Source of the DNA: Epinephelus fuscoguttatus
Taxonomy: Eukaryota; Chordata; Actinopteri; Perciformes; Serranidae
Direction: 5' to 3'
DNA: 64,000 nt
Assembly: GCF_011397635.1 (NCBI RefSeq)
Contig: NC_064770.1
Span: forward strand, 23,430,200 to 23,494,199
The notes beneath the pieces are model-generated. The model had not been told where the DNA came from. It did no database searches and saw nothing but the letters and a program-made list of their open reading frames with translations. Below are positions 1 to 29,331 of the stretch, in pieces. The position numbers were made by a program, and so were the translations under genes. Position 1 is the first letter of the stretch, and every line of letters begins with the position of its first letter.

Positions 1-942
1 ACAGACCTGAACTAATCTCACAGTGTACAGTACATGTCACACTGACAGTCTCCTCCATGTCCAGAGTTAGAGCTGTCAGCAGCTAAGACACATTTACAGT
101 GTGTTAAATGAGCAGCTCACACATCTTTCTGTTGTGCCTGTCTCCTGCCCTGACAGCCGCAGTATCCTGTTTCTGCAGGCTAACACTAACCGAACATGAT
201 GCCAAATCAATTGGCGGGTGCTGTCTGCCCATCCACTACTTGTGGCAGCTGGGCACTGGTACCGAAAGATGATTGATGATACTCTCTGGAATAGTCATGT
301 GACACTTTGTGACTCCCCAAGCAGGTCTCAGCGATGTGACCTCAAATCAATATGACCATGAGTTGACAAAACTACCCCAGTAACAAGAAATTACTGGAAA
401 TAGAATTAACTCTTATTTATGTTTCACTATGATCATGGCTCTATGATAACTAAACCTTGATCTGCTTTGATATATTTGCGGTTTAGGTACATCTCCGTAT
501 GGTTGTAATAAGGGTACTATAGTGAAAGTGTTTGGTGGAAACATGGCTTCAGTGGCACGTCATGAGAAATCTGTGCACCCCTTACTTGTATAATTTTTTC
601 AGAGAACTAACCAGCTCCCCAAGATGCTTCTTTTTTAAGAGGCAGCTCGAAACACTGTGAGTAGAAGCGTTCCCCAAACATAAGGACATGAGAAAATTTA
701 GGCTGATGAAAGCCTCCTAACATCTGGCCTGGTGAATATTCAATAAGCTGCCCAGCTGTATTCTAATTATGTGTGTAATTGTGCTTGCACATTTGTATTT
801 TTATATATTTAATGTTGGTTTGTGCAGGTTTGTCAAGATACCAGAGCGTACTCTCCATTTAACGCTACTATACCATTACAGTTGAGGTTACAGTGTACGA
901 GTGACATGAGAATAATGTATGACAATTAATCCTTTCTGCCAG
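1..942 (+). other. tfap4: tfap4 intron (partial)
   Basis: This is non-coding DNA upstream of the first visible tfap4 exon. I see no other exon, no RNA gene and no convincing repeat in it. A branch/pyrimidine tract precedes the acceptor at 941-942. Confidence 0.7.
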
Positions 943-1110
943 GTGTTGGCCCCAGCTACCCCCCCTGCACCTACACACCATGCCACAGTCATCGTCCCCG
1001 CACCTGCCCAGCCTCCCCAGCCCCATCACGTCACCGTGGTAACCATGGGACCGACATCAGTTATCAACACAGTGTCCACATCTCGACAGAACCTGGACAC
1101 CATCGTTCAA
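943..1110 (+). CDS. tfap4: tfap4 penultimate coding exon
   Basis: This 168-nt exon (56 codons, phase 0 at both ends) starts after a pyrimidine-rich acceptor ending CTGCCAG at 942 and ends before the donor GTAAGA at 1111. It encodes a Pro/Ala/His-rich stretch with alternating V-T-V-V-T, then M-G-P-T-S-V-I-N-T-V-S-T-S-R-Q-N-L-D-T-I-V-Q. Confidence 0.9.
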
Positions 1111-1358
1111 GTAAGACTGCAGCTCATGTGAAGCATTTCCAGATGTGAACACTAGAGAGTGCTGCCATCTCTGACATCACTTGTCCTCTCTCTCTCCAGG
1201 CAATCCAGCACATCGAGGGCACCCAGGGGAAGGGCTGTGCCGGCGAGGAGGAGCAGCGGAGGGCAGTCATCGTCACTTCAGGCCGCGTCCTTTCCGATGC
1301 AGCAGGCTCAGACACGGCCTCAAACAGCGACGGGCCCGACGATTGCTCACTGCCCTGA
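943..1358 (+). CDS. tfap4: tfap4, transcription factor AP-4, last two coding exons (5' part outside window)
   Basis: Two exons join in phase 0 to give the C-terminal 108 residues of transcription factor AP-4, a nuclear bHLH-leucine-zipper factor that binds CAGCTG E-boxes as a homodimer. Recognition rests on the segment V-S-T-S-R-Q-N-L-D-T-I-V-Q followed by A-I-Q-H-I-E-G-T-Q and then E-E-E-Q-R-R-A-V-I-V, which I know from vertebrate TFAP4, and on a Ser/Asp-rich tail (S-D-T-A-S-N-S-D) ending in L-P as in the human protein. The DNA-binding bHLH and zipper lie upstream of the window, so only the proline/histidine-rich C-terminal region is seen. The tail looks shorter than the human one, which has more acidic/serine sequence. 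The next gene downstream is srl, as in human. Identity is highly likely; the exact 5' exon boundary is inferred from the acceptor. Confidence 0.93.
1200..1358 (+). CDS. tfap4: tfap4 last coding exon and stop
   Basis: The exon begins after the acceptor CTCTCTCCAG at 1199 and runs 52 codons to TGA at 1356-1358. It begins A-I-Q-H-I-E-G-T-Q, directly continuing the preceding exon as in vertebrate AP-4. The intron between the exons is only 89 bp. Confidence 0.92.
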   Translation, partial: AIQHIEGTQGKGCAGEEEQRRAVIVTSGRVLSDAAGSDTASNSDGPDDCSLP

Positions 1359-2505
1359 GGTCATCCCTGACGTCTCGTGCGCTGTACACCTACATTCACG
1401 CACACACTTACACACAAAGGGCCCAAGCAGACCAGGGCTACAGGAGGCTACAACCCCACAGCACTCTGGAAGTTACTAGGGCTGGTAGACAGATTGAAGC
1501 ACTCGTTTTTTTTTTCTTTTCAGTATACACTCTACATGTTGTACCGTAATAGGCAGCCCAAATAGGTTTACACTTAGACACTCATACATTTCTCTGCTTC
1601 TCTTTAGCCCCCTGCTCTCTCACACACACACTCATGTCTGTTCCTTTTACAATAGAGAGGTTATTATTAGAGCGGTTACTTCACTGACAGATCTGTAAAT
1701 CCTCCGTCATACCGGATACTAGAATGTCTGCTAAACATCACCATTAATCACCAGGACTGTTGTCTTTATTCGGCCCTGAAGCTGCGTGACTGACCCACGA
1801 AACAGGAGACAGAGCCCAGCAGTGCGTGGCGTCAACGCCGCCCAACACCAGAGCATTTCCGTTTAAGATGAACATCCTTGAGCTGTTTGGAGAGACACTG
1901 TGAGCTCTCAAAGTTCCACTTTTTAGGCTTCTGGATGACAGAATAATGTTTCTACTCTTGTGAAGTCTACTTTTTCATGTTTTGTTTCTGTAATGTTCCC
2001 TCAGCCAGCAAGTTAAAGTGATTGTACTGGAAATACACACATGGAGAAAAAAAAAAAAAGACGCACCACAATGACGGGAATTTAAAAGCTGTTTTCATGG
2101 CTGACTGGTGCTCACAGGAAATGAAGCGAAGCTCAGGAGGAGAGAGAGTGCGCTTACTGGTTCATAGCTCTATTCTTTTTATTTGTTTGTTTGTTGCCAA
2201 TTTTTTTATTATTTTTTTTTTTACTGGGCTGGGTTCCCAGTAATCCCACACATGTATTTGGCATGTTCTTGTTTTGACTCATGGCCTGACAAAAAAATAT
2301 CAGTGCTTTGACACTTCTTGACACCCTCCCCCCTCTTGAATATAAAAGCACCTGGCTTGTTAAATAAGCTAATCTGTGGGCACTATTGAGTGATCTCCAC
2401 TGGTTCTGGTGTATGTGTGTGTGTGTCCCATTTAGTGTTTGAATCAGCAGGGCCTAGCAGTGTCCCAGACTCTGGCAGTCTGCAGCAGCACTGCTTTCGC
2501 CTTGA

Positions 2506-2511
2506 AATAAA
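2506..2511 (+). terminator. candidate tfap4 proximal poly(A) signal AATAAA
   Basis: A canonical AATAAA hexamer lies about 1.15 kb downstream of the tfap4 stop codon. The downstream flank contains GT-rich runs. It is a candidate only. Confidence 0.4.
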
Positions 2512-3020
2512 GGCACGGCGTGTATGTGCGCACAACACTCACACATACAGATACGACTGACATACAATCACATACTCGCTCAATCTTAAGGGCTGGTTTT
2601 ATTCAGCCCTGAACAGTGTAGTTTCTAGTCCTCATTATACATGAAATATGAGGAAAATGCCTGGTGAAATTGTCTGAATGTGCCATGGAGGTGACCGGGC
2701 TGACCACACATGCTCTATGCATTTACTTACATTTTTCTTTGTGCGCTTTCTGTGTAGCTTTCTGCGCTATTTACCCGTTTCTGCGTAGATGATACTTAAA
2801 ACGTTTTTGCCTGGAACTGTTGGTTGACAGACAGACTTTAAGACATGTAGCTCAGCGAGGCAGCAGCTTGCCTTACTATAAGCCCGTGGGTGCAGGGAGG
2901 CACTGTGAAGCCAGCCTTAACACAGCCCCCGGGGTCTGAGAGACGAACCTGAACACTTGATCTGGGCCGTTTGGTGGCCACTGGAATCCCTCTGCTTTTT
3001 CCCCTCGCATGTGTTAGAAT

Positions 3021-3902
3021 TAGGGCTGGGCGATAAGGGGAATATCAAATACCACAATATTTTTTACAATAAACCTCAATAACAATATTGTGATGATATT
3101 GTCGGGTTGACTATTGGCGCTGTCACAAATTTAGGGCTGTCCCGATTACCAGTTTTTGGGCATTCCAGCTTCAATGAGAAACTTTGGCCATACATCAAAA
3201 CTTCCACAAAAATAACGTGGCAGTTAGCCACTTTGTTAGCACGCAGGTTGCACATTAGCTGCGATAACTAGAGAAAAAAAAATTCTTTGCAGGACACATA
3301 AGCTGTTACTTACAGTTTTTAGGTGAGCTCTTTGAGCATATGTGACATACCAGTTTCCTTTGTCGCATCTGGCACAGATTTGGAAAGTATTCCAGACGCT
3401 AGACGTTTTCAACATCTTGCTAGCGGATCGATAAGCCTGTCACACATGGTCAAACTGTCCCAGTTTCAGTGACATCACATGAGTCGGAGAGTTGCAAAAC
3501 AATCACTAGATTTAAATGTCGTTGTCTGAGAATAACTATAAATAATTTATTCTGATGCATAAAAAGTAATGTTGGATAAATATTTCTTAATTTACAGGCT
3601 ATTTTGATTTCAGGGGGTAATTCATATATACACTTTAAAAAACAGCATCGAAATACTAATGTTTGACATCGATTACCATGGCAACGATTTGGGTCAGCCC
3701 TATACAAAACATTTACACAATAAGATTTTGATAATCATCAGTAATGTGGATATAACGTCTAAGCTAATGAATAATAAAATGGCTAGAGCAGTCCAGTAAG
3801 TGGAGACAATTACATCACTTTACTGTAATGTAAAGATATCCAGAATCTGACATTCTCTTGTATCGCGATATCGATATAATATCGATATATTGCCCAGCCC
3901 TA
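3021..3902 (+). mobile_element. Non-autonomous hAT-like element with perfect 8-bp target duplication
   Basis: The terminal inverted repeats are TAGGGCTGGGCGATA at the left and a matching ...TATTGCCCAGCCCTA at the right. The element is flanked by identical 8-bp direct repeats GTTAGAAT (3013-3020 and 3903-3910), the target-site size made by hAT transposases. No transposase reading frame is present, so it is a non-autonomous derivative. Subterminal sequence is rich in ATCGATAT-type motifs. A second element appears to be nested inside it. Confidence 0.85.
3132..3702 (+). mobile_element. Second hAT-like element nested in the 3021-3902 element
   Basis: The ends TAGGGCTGTCCCGATTACC (left) and ...GGGTCAGCCCTA (right) form an imperfect inverted pair. 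Subterminal GATTACC and ATCGATTACCATGG motifs lie inside them. The flanking octamers CACAAATT and TACAAAAC agree only in part, so the target duplication is decayed or the boundaries are slightly off. No coding capacity is seen. It lies wholly within the outer element, so it inserted later. Confidence 0.6.
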
Positions 3903-5140
3903 GTTAGAATATATATTCCCAGTTATTTTGTCTTTTACTTATGTTTGTTTTTATGATGTTTTGTCACAAACATGAACAGGTTGCTGATATACTAATTACA
4001 TTCAAGCGCTCCTGATATTTTGTTTTTCTCTGTAAGTATTCATTGTATCTGAATACTGACTCCTTGTTGGATTTACATGTAGATTTACAACCGTTGGCCC
4101 CTTCGTGTGCACTATTAAAGCCAGATTTATGTGAGGGGGAAATTCCACATTGAAATGTCGACATTCCATGAAATTTTCCCCATCAGGTTACTTTTCAAAA
4201 ATGGAGCCTGTTTTATTCAGAGATTAGAGTTACATTTAGTGCTTTTGACACATCAGTGCTGTTTTATAATTGCATTTAGGGATAAACACTTTATTCGAAT
4301 CACCTGCATCGATGCATAGATGGAGCTTTGAACTGCTGGACAGATAATGCGTTCAATTGAACGCACCTCATCTATCATGATTCATGTCATGGAATTGCCC
4401 TTTAAAGAAATATTGATGTCAGCTGCACTGAAACAAGTGACGTGTCTGTCAGATTAAATCATGGGACATTTTCCCAGCACTCATTCCTACATAATAGGAA
4501 GGGGATTCCTGGATATTGAAAACGTGTTTTTGCAAGCTCTGCTTTTTGTAGAGCTCTCGCTTTTTCCTCCGAGTATCTGCATTTGGTAGTTTTCTGCTGA
4601 ATACCGGAACTGTTTTATTTCCATCTGTGTTTTACACTCTGTTCTGCGTGTTAGGAAACGTTACGTGGACATATCAGATTGTCAGATGAGTGGGGTGGGC
4701 CTAGGGATCATTAAATGGGGTCAAGATTACAAAGCACTTACTGTACTATACTGGAGTCCGCCTCTTTCTTTTGTAAAAAGGGGCATCTCCTCAGCTGAAG
4801 CTCTTGAGGTTATGAGTAAAAGCCGCACAGCTGTGTATCCCCCTTTCCCTCCTTGTCTACACCTCCTCCATCTTGTCCTGTTTGCCCCTCACATCTCCTT
4901 TTTTTATTTTTATTTGCAAAATCTTTTATGCTGTCTTTGTTTATCTCGTCAGTATCTCTTGTCTCCTTCACATTTCACAGCTCCTTCCTGTCCCTCTCCT
5001 TCTGTCTCCTCTCTGTAACCTTTTTTTTTGTTAGACCTGTCAGTGCATATGGTCATCAAGAAGCTATTTTGTGTCTTTGTTTTGTTTTTAAGAGAAATGT
5101 TTTGGGGATAAAGAGGCTTGTGCCTTTGTAAAGACAGAAT

Positions 5141-5146
5141 AATAAA
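5141..5146 (+). terminator. candidate tfap4 distal poly(A) signal AATAAA
   Basis: A canonical hexamer in an A/T-rich stretch, followed by a TTTGTTTTTT run and a GTGTGTGTCT element, is the classical arrangement of a vertebrate cleavage and polyadenylation site. It lies about 3.8 kb after the tfap4 stop. Confidence 0.5.
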
Positions 5147-5698
5147 GTTTGTACTTTGTTTTTTACGCATTGGGCCCAGTGTGTGTGTCTTTTTTAAAGC
5201 ATTTCACTCTAAGTGTCGCCTGCTCTGAGATGTTACAGTTACTACAGCACAAATAATGACACAACCAGCCGACTTTGTCTCCTCTCCAGTTCTGGTTGGC
5301 CGTCACTCAAGCAGTACCGTTGATGCACAAGTGTCCGCTCCTGATTGGTGGCTGGGATTTTAAAACCCCTCCCTCTCTTGCTCAACAGCTCATTGCTAAA
5401 TTAAGATGGACCACCGTCTCCCTGACAGTTAAAAATGAACACTAGGGACAGTAGGTGGCATCTCTTTCCATCATCTGACATGCATTCATTCATTCCAGGC
5501 CCCTTGTTCACACCCTCACACATTCATCCAGAAATACCTCTGGTTTCTGAGTCCACAGAGGCTCAGTCCTTCCTAAATTTAATATCTTGTTGCAATGTGC
5601 AGTGACTGTTAATAAGAGTGGACAGAGTGTGTTCAAGACCACAACAACTGACATTAAAGGATATGTTTGATATTTTTCAACCTGGATCCTATTTTCCC

Positions 5699-6427
5699 AG
5701 AGTGCTTTCACACCTGCCCTGTTTGGTTCGGTTCAATCATACTCAAGTTCGTTTGCCCCCTAAGTGCAGTTTGTTTGGGCAGGTGTGAACACAGCAATCG
5801 CACTCAGGTGTGCACCAGAAAAACAGGACTGAGACCTTCTTGAAGAGGTGGTCTTGGTGCGGTTACGGATGAACTCTGGTGCAGTTCGTTTGTGGTGAGA
5901 ACGTGTTCCGACCTGGATCTGAGCCAACTGCAGTCACATGACACATTGTTTGGGTTAAACATGAGCATGTTACAGTCCTGGAGGATTATTAATGTGCACC
6001 TCCTCCTGTACTGCCTTAATATGCACATTCAGCACATCCAATGCATCAAAACATTGTTTTCTAGTTGGAGCCGCGCCTCGTTTTCAAACTGTATGGTTTG
6101 ACTAAAATGAACAATGACAGCAATATAGTCCACGATGAGCAGCGCTAAAATCAACCTGCGTAGTTGTCCCTCCATTGTGACATTAGAAAGTGTCACATTT
6201 ATCTTGTAGTGTACTCTTCTTCAATGTTTTGTTTACTTCCTGGATTTTTCCTGCATGGAAATTCTGACCAATCAAGAGCAGCTTTCTCGTGCAAGGCATT
6301 TGATCTGGTCCGCTTGTAAATGCTGCTGTGGGAACATGAACCAACTCTAGGCAATTATACACCTTTGGAATAAAATTACTCTTTGATTCGGACCAAAGCA
6401 AGCGGACTCCAGGTCTGAAAGCACCCT
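5699..6427 (+). mobile_element. Inverted-repeat DNA element, family not assigned
   Basis: The left end AGAGTGCTTTCACACCTG is matched, with two differences, by the reverse complement of the right end (AGGGTGCTTTCAGACCTG). The inner sequence repeats motifs such as GTTCGTTTG and CAGGTGTGAAC that I recognise from an abundant teleost repeat. No target duplication is obvious and there is no transposase frame, so I leave the superfamily open. Confidence 0.6.
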
Positions 6428-8224
6428 AAGTGACTAATGGGAATGCAGTAGAACAGCGGCAATGTAACCACCTGGGGCATGGTCACACCATCATTTTACG
6501 TCCACTTATAGTGCTCGTTTTGCTACTGACAGACTCAGCACCGGAAATCAGAGAGGCTTTGAACTCTAAAGTCAGACTGATACTCACTTTTGGCTGGAAT
6601 GCAAAATTAGTTTGATGATATTTTAAATGTCTAACGATATTATGACGTGAACATTTACATTGTGGTGTTTTGCAGATGCTGGGTTTTGTTCTCCATATCT
6701 TACGACTAAATGTTATTTTACGTCAAGGTGACGTTGGCTTGAGACTCTGGATTTTGGTTACTCAGCAACACAACTTACAACAAACAAAATATCGATGTTA
6801 TCTGTCGTTGATGTTGGCATTGGATGTCGTCCTGATATTGACTTTTAGCCACCTGACGTCTCAACCTAAATTCAACCAGATATCAGCATCTAACAATGTT
6901 GGTGGCCAGCTTGGACAGCTATGTAAGATATTAAGGTGGCCACATGTCAAGTAATAGTAGTCCTTTTTGGGCATTTAAACGCACACCCAGGGCTTCACTG
7001 TAGTTTGTATTTATTTGCAGACAAACTTCAGGTAGTCCTTTAACAGTTGACACAAGAAAACCCTGTAGACACTAAACAGTAAAGCTACTGTTATGCTGTT
7101 ATTTTCCATTGCCAGTGATGGCAACATCAAAGCCGCAGCTAACGGCACACTTGGAAAAAGACAGCGGCTGATGCCAGTGCCTGTCATCTGCAATTAACAA
7201 AGAATTAATGTTCACTAGGATTCATAAAAAGCTCATCAAAAGCACAGATTTTCTCATAAACAAATCTTCACAGCCACATCCCACCACCAGTGAAGTTCCT
7301 CAGGATTAAGGCAGTTTAACGCACCAAAACGAACACACTGTATTGTTTGGACACACTTCCCGAGTCATTTGGGATGGACATGCTCGAGTAAGAAACTCCT
7401 GCCATATTTGGGGATTAATTTACAGTTGAGATGTTGATTCCCAAGGAACTGTGAGATTATGTTCTGCACAGTGTGTCTGCTCGAGTGTGATAAAGCAGTA
7501 ATCCGCCTAGCGTTTAGCTGTGTTAGGGATTCTGGTTGACTCGGGGGTCTGTGTGTTCCAGACATACCCTCTCTTCAGCTCTCATCCCTCCCTCTCTCAC
7601 ACACAGTCTTATGATGATTACTTCCCAATGTGGCAGCCAAGTGAGCATTGTGTCTTCTTCACCACAATAAGAGGGTTGACAGCTCATTTACTTGATGCAC
7701 ATTTAGTTTGGGGGAGTGAAGGCGGTAAAGTTGCAGTCATTTGATCGTCAGTCTTTGTTAGGCAAAGCCACCGTGGCAGCTCATTGTGAAAGATTTGATT
7801 CTTGATGTTTTTTAATTTACAGGAAGGTAATGTTTCTTTTTAGTCCGCTTAAGTGAAGTAACTGACCCTGAAAGCTCAAGGCTATGCAACATCAGAAAAC
7901 ATGCAAATGGGAAAATGCCTACAGAGAAAAAAAGAAATGCTGCAAACACAGAAAACACAACCAAATACAGGATCACAACAGCTTGGGCCTTGTCATCAAC
8001 GCACCAAGAAGTGGCTCTATGTTTCATTGCTGAATCACTTGACTTCTAACTGACAATACCTTTACAAAATTTGCATTTCAGAGACTGACAATAGGTACGC
8101 TTAAAAGGAATCTAACTTTGAAGGAAAGGGAATTAAAGGAAAAGTTCAACATTATGTTACTTTCTGCAGTGCAAAGATCAATACAAAGTTTGATGCAAGA
8201 GCAGTTACCTTAGCTTAGCTTTAA

Positions 8225-8666
8225 AGAACACTTCACCCACAAAATAACCATTTGTAAATGAATTAGCCATGCTGTGTTACCTTGAATATGTAGCCTCCAC
8301 GGACAACATAACATACAGATTCACTGATTGATTGGGGTCCTCGTTTAACAACAGCAAACCTATATCAAAACATCATTTTACAAACCCTCACACAACTCGT
8401 ACAGTATAATAAAAGTTTCGGGGCGTCAGTGGCTTAGTGGATAGAGCAGGTGCCCTATGTACAAGGCTATTGCCGCAGCGAGTCGAGCTCACTTCCAACC
8501 TGTGGCCCTTTGCTGCATGTCATCCAATCTCTTTCACTCTGAGCTTTCCTATCAATTAAAGGCAAAAATGCCCTAAAAAATATCTTTAAAAAAAAAAGAA
8601 TACAAGTTTCATTTATCCAGTCATATGTTCAGTACTTCCCAAACACGTGCTTTTTCATTACACCTT
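8225..8666 (+). mobile_element. TTAA-flanked element, interrupted by a SINE
   Basis: It begins just after TTAA (8221-8224) with AGAACACTTCACCCACAAAA and shares the motif ATAACCATTTGTAAAT and the later 'ggtcctcgtttaacaacag' block with the element at 24275-24943. A SINE (8420 to about 8603) splits it. After the SINE the sequence resumes with CATTTATCCAGTC, as in the other copy. The right end is uncertain; a TTAA at 8666-8669 is a candidate. Confidence 0.55.
8420..8603 (+). mobile_element. tRNA-derived SINE copy 1
   Basis: The head GGGGCGTCAGTGGCTTAGTGG resembles a tRNA A-box region. A degenerate B-box, a conserved CCCTTTGCTGCATGTCA block, a 'TTAAAGGCAAAAATGCCC' block and a terminal A-rich tail follow. 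A 7-bp direct repeat AAGTTTC flanks it (8413-8419 and 8604-8610). It is about 75-80% similar by eye to the copy at 52687-52870. Confidence 0.75.
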
Positions 8667-10575
8667 TAAACGTCCTGAGACCCTGCGTCCTCATATTAGG
8701 ACATCACATTGTTTCCCGAACCTTATACTTCATTCTGCTTAACTCAGACCTGTTGTCCTTGTCCATGGGCATTTTTGTGCCATCGAGTGGTGGCAAAAGC
8801 ACATTACACTAATCCATGTAAAAACAAGATGGCAGCCATCTCCGCCAAGTCAGTCTGCCGCCAATCCCAATACAAAAGTGGACAAGGTCCAAAACCTGAT
8901 CACATTTTATGGCTGAAACTTGTTTATTTATGTTTGTAGTTTGATATGGCAACTAAGTGCCTGGGGATGTATTTATCTGCAGACATCCACCCTGACCACT
9001 GCCTGTATGTTCTTATTTTCTTCTTATTTTGCTGTGTTCTGGATGCAAATTTGCGTTTCCTATGACAGCGAAGGCAGTACTAGCCCCACTCTGCTTTACT
9101 CTGACACTGATTGGCTTAGCCTGACATTTGTACCCTCACCCTAACCATTCTTTACCTATCCAACCAACGAAGGTAGTAACCAGGTTCCAGACTGTAAGCA
9201 GCTCTCATCCAAGAGGAAGCAAAACAACACACATACTATAATGAGGTAAAAACGGCAAGAGGACAAATCTAGAGTTGGCTTTCATTTTCACTTTTGCTGG
9301 CAACACTGTTTCTAACCAGTAGTGGAGAAGTCCTGCGTATGTCACAGTGAGCACTTTTCACCTGCTATACATGCCACTCGCTCACTTAACACAGTAAATT
9401 TCCTCTAACCCCACCTCTTCACCAAACCTACCTGCCAGCCTATCACCTGTCCACACATCTCCCACTCCTATCAGTCCACCACACCCACCTCATCCAGCCA
9501 ACAGCTCTCACCTGTGGATCATCACCTCCTGCCAGTATGAAGACTCCTGCTTCACTTACTCTCAGATTGTTCTGATTGACTGCTTCCTTGTTGCCGACCT
9601 CACCTGTCTCCGACTCTCCCGCTTTGTCTGCTCCCTGGTAAACCACTCAGCCTTCTGTCCCCGACCTAGAGTCCTGCTTCTACATTCCTGGTTTCTGTTT
9701 GCCTGTTCCATGTGGCTGTGTGGAGGGACCATTACCCAGCTCTCCATGGTGAGTTTACCAGCTCTGCTGCCAGTGATTTCCTGTGCTGTGGATTACCTCG
9801 CCACATGGTTGCACATTCTGCCGTTGTGTGCATGCTGCAGGATCCACTCATCATTGCCGTTATCAAGACCCTCGCTGGCTACAGTCAGCTCCACACAGGT
9901 GTGTTGGCTTCTCCTGTATGAACTCCTGGTTTCGGACTGCCTGTTCATCAGGCATTGCCTTCTGCCTACTCCCTCAAGGTGCAGTTGCACACATTTGAAC
10001 TAACTTACATGTTCTCTGCTTCGGTGTGCCATACCAAGCAGTCTGGACTGAACCTGCGTCTTAGAAGGTTCTGAGCCAAAAAATTACTGTAACTGTTTTT
10101 TCATCTGCTTGCTCACTCTGTGTTTGACATGTGACGTCATTTAAGACTAGTAGAAACTGACTTGTTTGTCTGTGGTGCTGCATCTGGATTCTAACCACAC
10201 CCGTGATAGCGTAGTACACCTTTTAAAGGTTGGAAGCAGGGGATATGGGAAGCCTGGCCCTTTCTCCAAAGTTAAAAAAATATTGGTACTACTCACTAAA
10301 TGGTGTCAGGCTTCTCATTTAACTCGAGGCAAGAATTTTAAACATGTCCCCCAAAATGTTATACTTTTCCTTTAAGACTCATCCCCCAGACTGCTGATTT
10401 GAAACCAGCTTATTCTTAGAAGTGTTGAAACATACATCTATTCTCAGTCTCTGAAACACAAATTCTGTAAACTCGTCATCAGTGAGAAGTTTTGTGATTC
10501 AGCACTGAAACACAGAGCCAGATCTCAGTGCATTTATGCCGAGGCCCGGGCTGCGACCTCTCTAGAAAGGAGAGT

Positions 10576-10581
10576 CAGCTG
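10576..10581 (+). promoter_or_regulatory. CAGCTG E-box upstream of srl
   Basis: A palindromic CAGCTG lies about 188 bp upstream of the srl ATG. This E-box type is bound by myogenic bHLH factors and, notably, by AP-4. A second copy lies at 10658-10663. A function is inferred only from the motif and the muscle role of srl. Confidence 0.4.
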
Positions 10582-10657
10582 CTTGTACACGTAGAGTCCT
10601 TGTGGCATGCTATGACTCCTGCAACACCTCCAACACACAGATCTCTGCCCCCTCCAC

Positions 10658-10663
10658 CAGCTG
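10658..10663 (+). promoter_or_regulatory. Second CAGCTG E-box upstream of srl
   Basis: The motif sits in the context CACCAGCTGG, about 62 bp upstream of the TATA box. That spacing is typical of proximal promoter elements of muscle genes. No experimental support is available here. Confidence 0.4.
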
Positions 10664-10719
10664 GCCCTCTCTATGCCCCGCCTCTTTTCTGTGCATGCCC
10701 TTTAACCTTCCTGCCTCGG

Positions 10720-10727
10720 TATATATA
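10720..10727 (+). promoter_or_regulatory. TATA box of srl promoter
   Basis: TATATATA followed by G lies 37 bp before the srl initiation codon's first exon sequence (ATG at 10764). Standard TATA-to-start spacing of about 30 bp would put transcription initiation near 10750 and leave a 5' UTR of only about 10-20 nt. An upstream non-coding exon cannot be excluded. Confidence 0.55.
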
Positions 10728-10763
10728 GTCTGTGTGACTATCAGAGTTCTCCTGGCAGCCATC

Positions 10764-28951
<18,188 letters not shown>

Positions 28952-29325
28952 GAAAAACAAAATAACTTGAGTGGGGGAAGTAAGAAGAGAAGGGGTCTGG
29001 TGGAAGCCAACCCTGCTTTTGTCAGAACGCCTGTATTGTTGAGGAGACAGAGGAGAGGAGATTAGTGTTTGTTTTTTTTCTCAGGAGAATATGGGGAGGT
29101 GCATTTAGGGACTGTGGGAATGAGGCAGATAAAGGGAGGGAAGGGTCATTGTTTTGTTACGGCAGCTTAAGGACACAAGTGCTGAAGAAATGAGAACACG
29201 CCGCTGATCACTGAGTTTTGTTAAAATACACGCCCTCCTCTCTCCCTTGCACAATCACAGTGGACTGTCTGGGATTCTGGGGTTGATGTGAAGAAATACA
29301 GAAATGAAAAACAAAAGTAAGATCC

Positions 29326-29331
29326 AATAAA
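29326..29331 (+). terminator. candidate srl poly(A) signal
   Basis: A canonical AATAAA about 375 bp after the srl stop codon is the first of three in the region. Confidence 0.4.

Larger units (their letters stand above)
1359..5165 (+). other. tfap4: tfap4 3' UTR / downstream region
   Basis: No coding sequence is visible here. Candidate poly(A) signals AATAAA lie at 2506-2511 and 5141-5146. The second is followed within about 20 nt by a T-rich and then GT-rich stretch, a stronger-looking cleavage context. A hAT-like element (3021-3902) lies between the two, so use of the distal site would put a transposon inside the 3' UTR. Which site is used cannot be decided from sequence alone. Confidence 0.5.
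5166..10719. other. tfap4-srl intergenic region
   Basis: No gene is recognised here. The region holds a 729-bp inverted-repeat element (5699-6427), a TTAA-type element interrupted by a SINE (8225 to about 8666) and single ends of other TTAA-type repeats, for example near 8136 and 10310-10375. CT-rich sequence without a clear identity spans about 9360-9960. The rest is unremarkable. Confidence 0.6.

Noticed and set aside
8420..8500. Possible tRNA gene
   Set aside because: A/B-box-like motifs belong to a SINE head; there is no cloverleaf-length body, and the A-rich tail and flanking duplication show a retroposon. The same applies to 52687 and 61274.
9360..10000. CT-rich stretch as a retroelement leader or gene
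   Set aside because: It has the look of a retroelement leader, but I could find no terminal repeats, primer-binding site or coding frame to support one.
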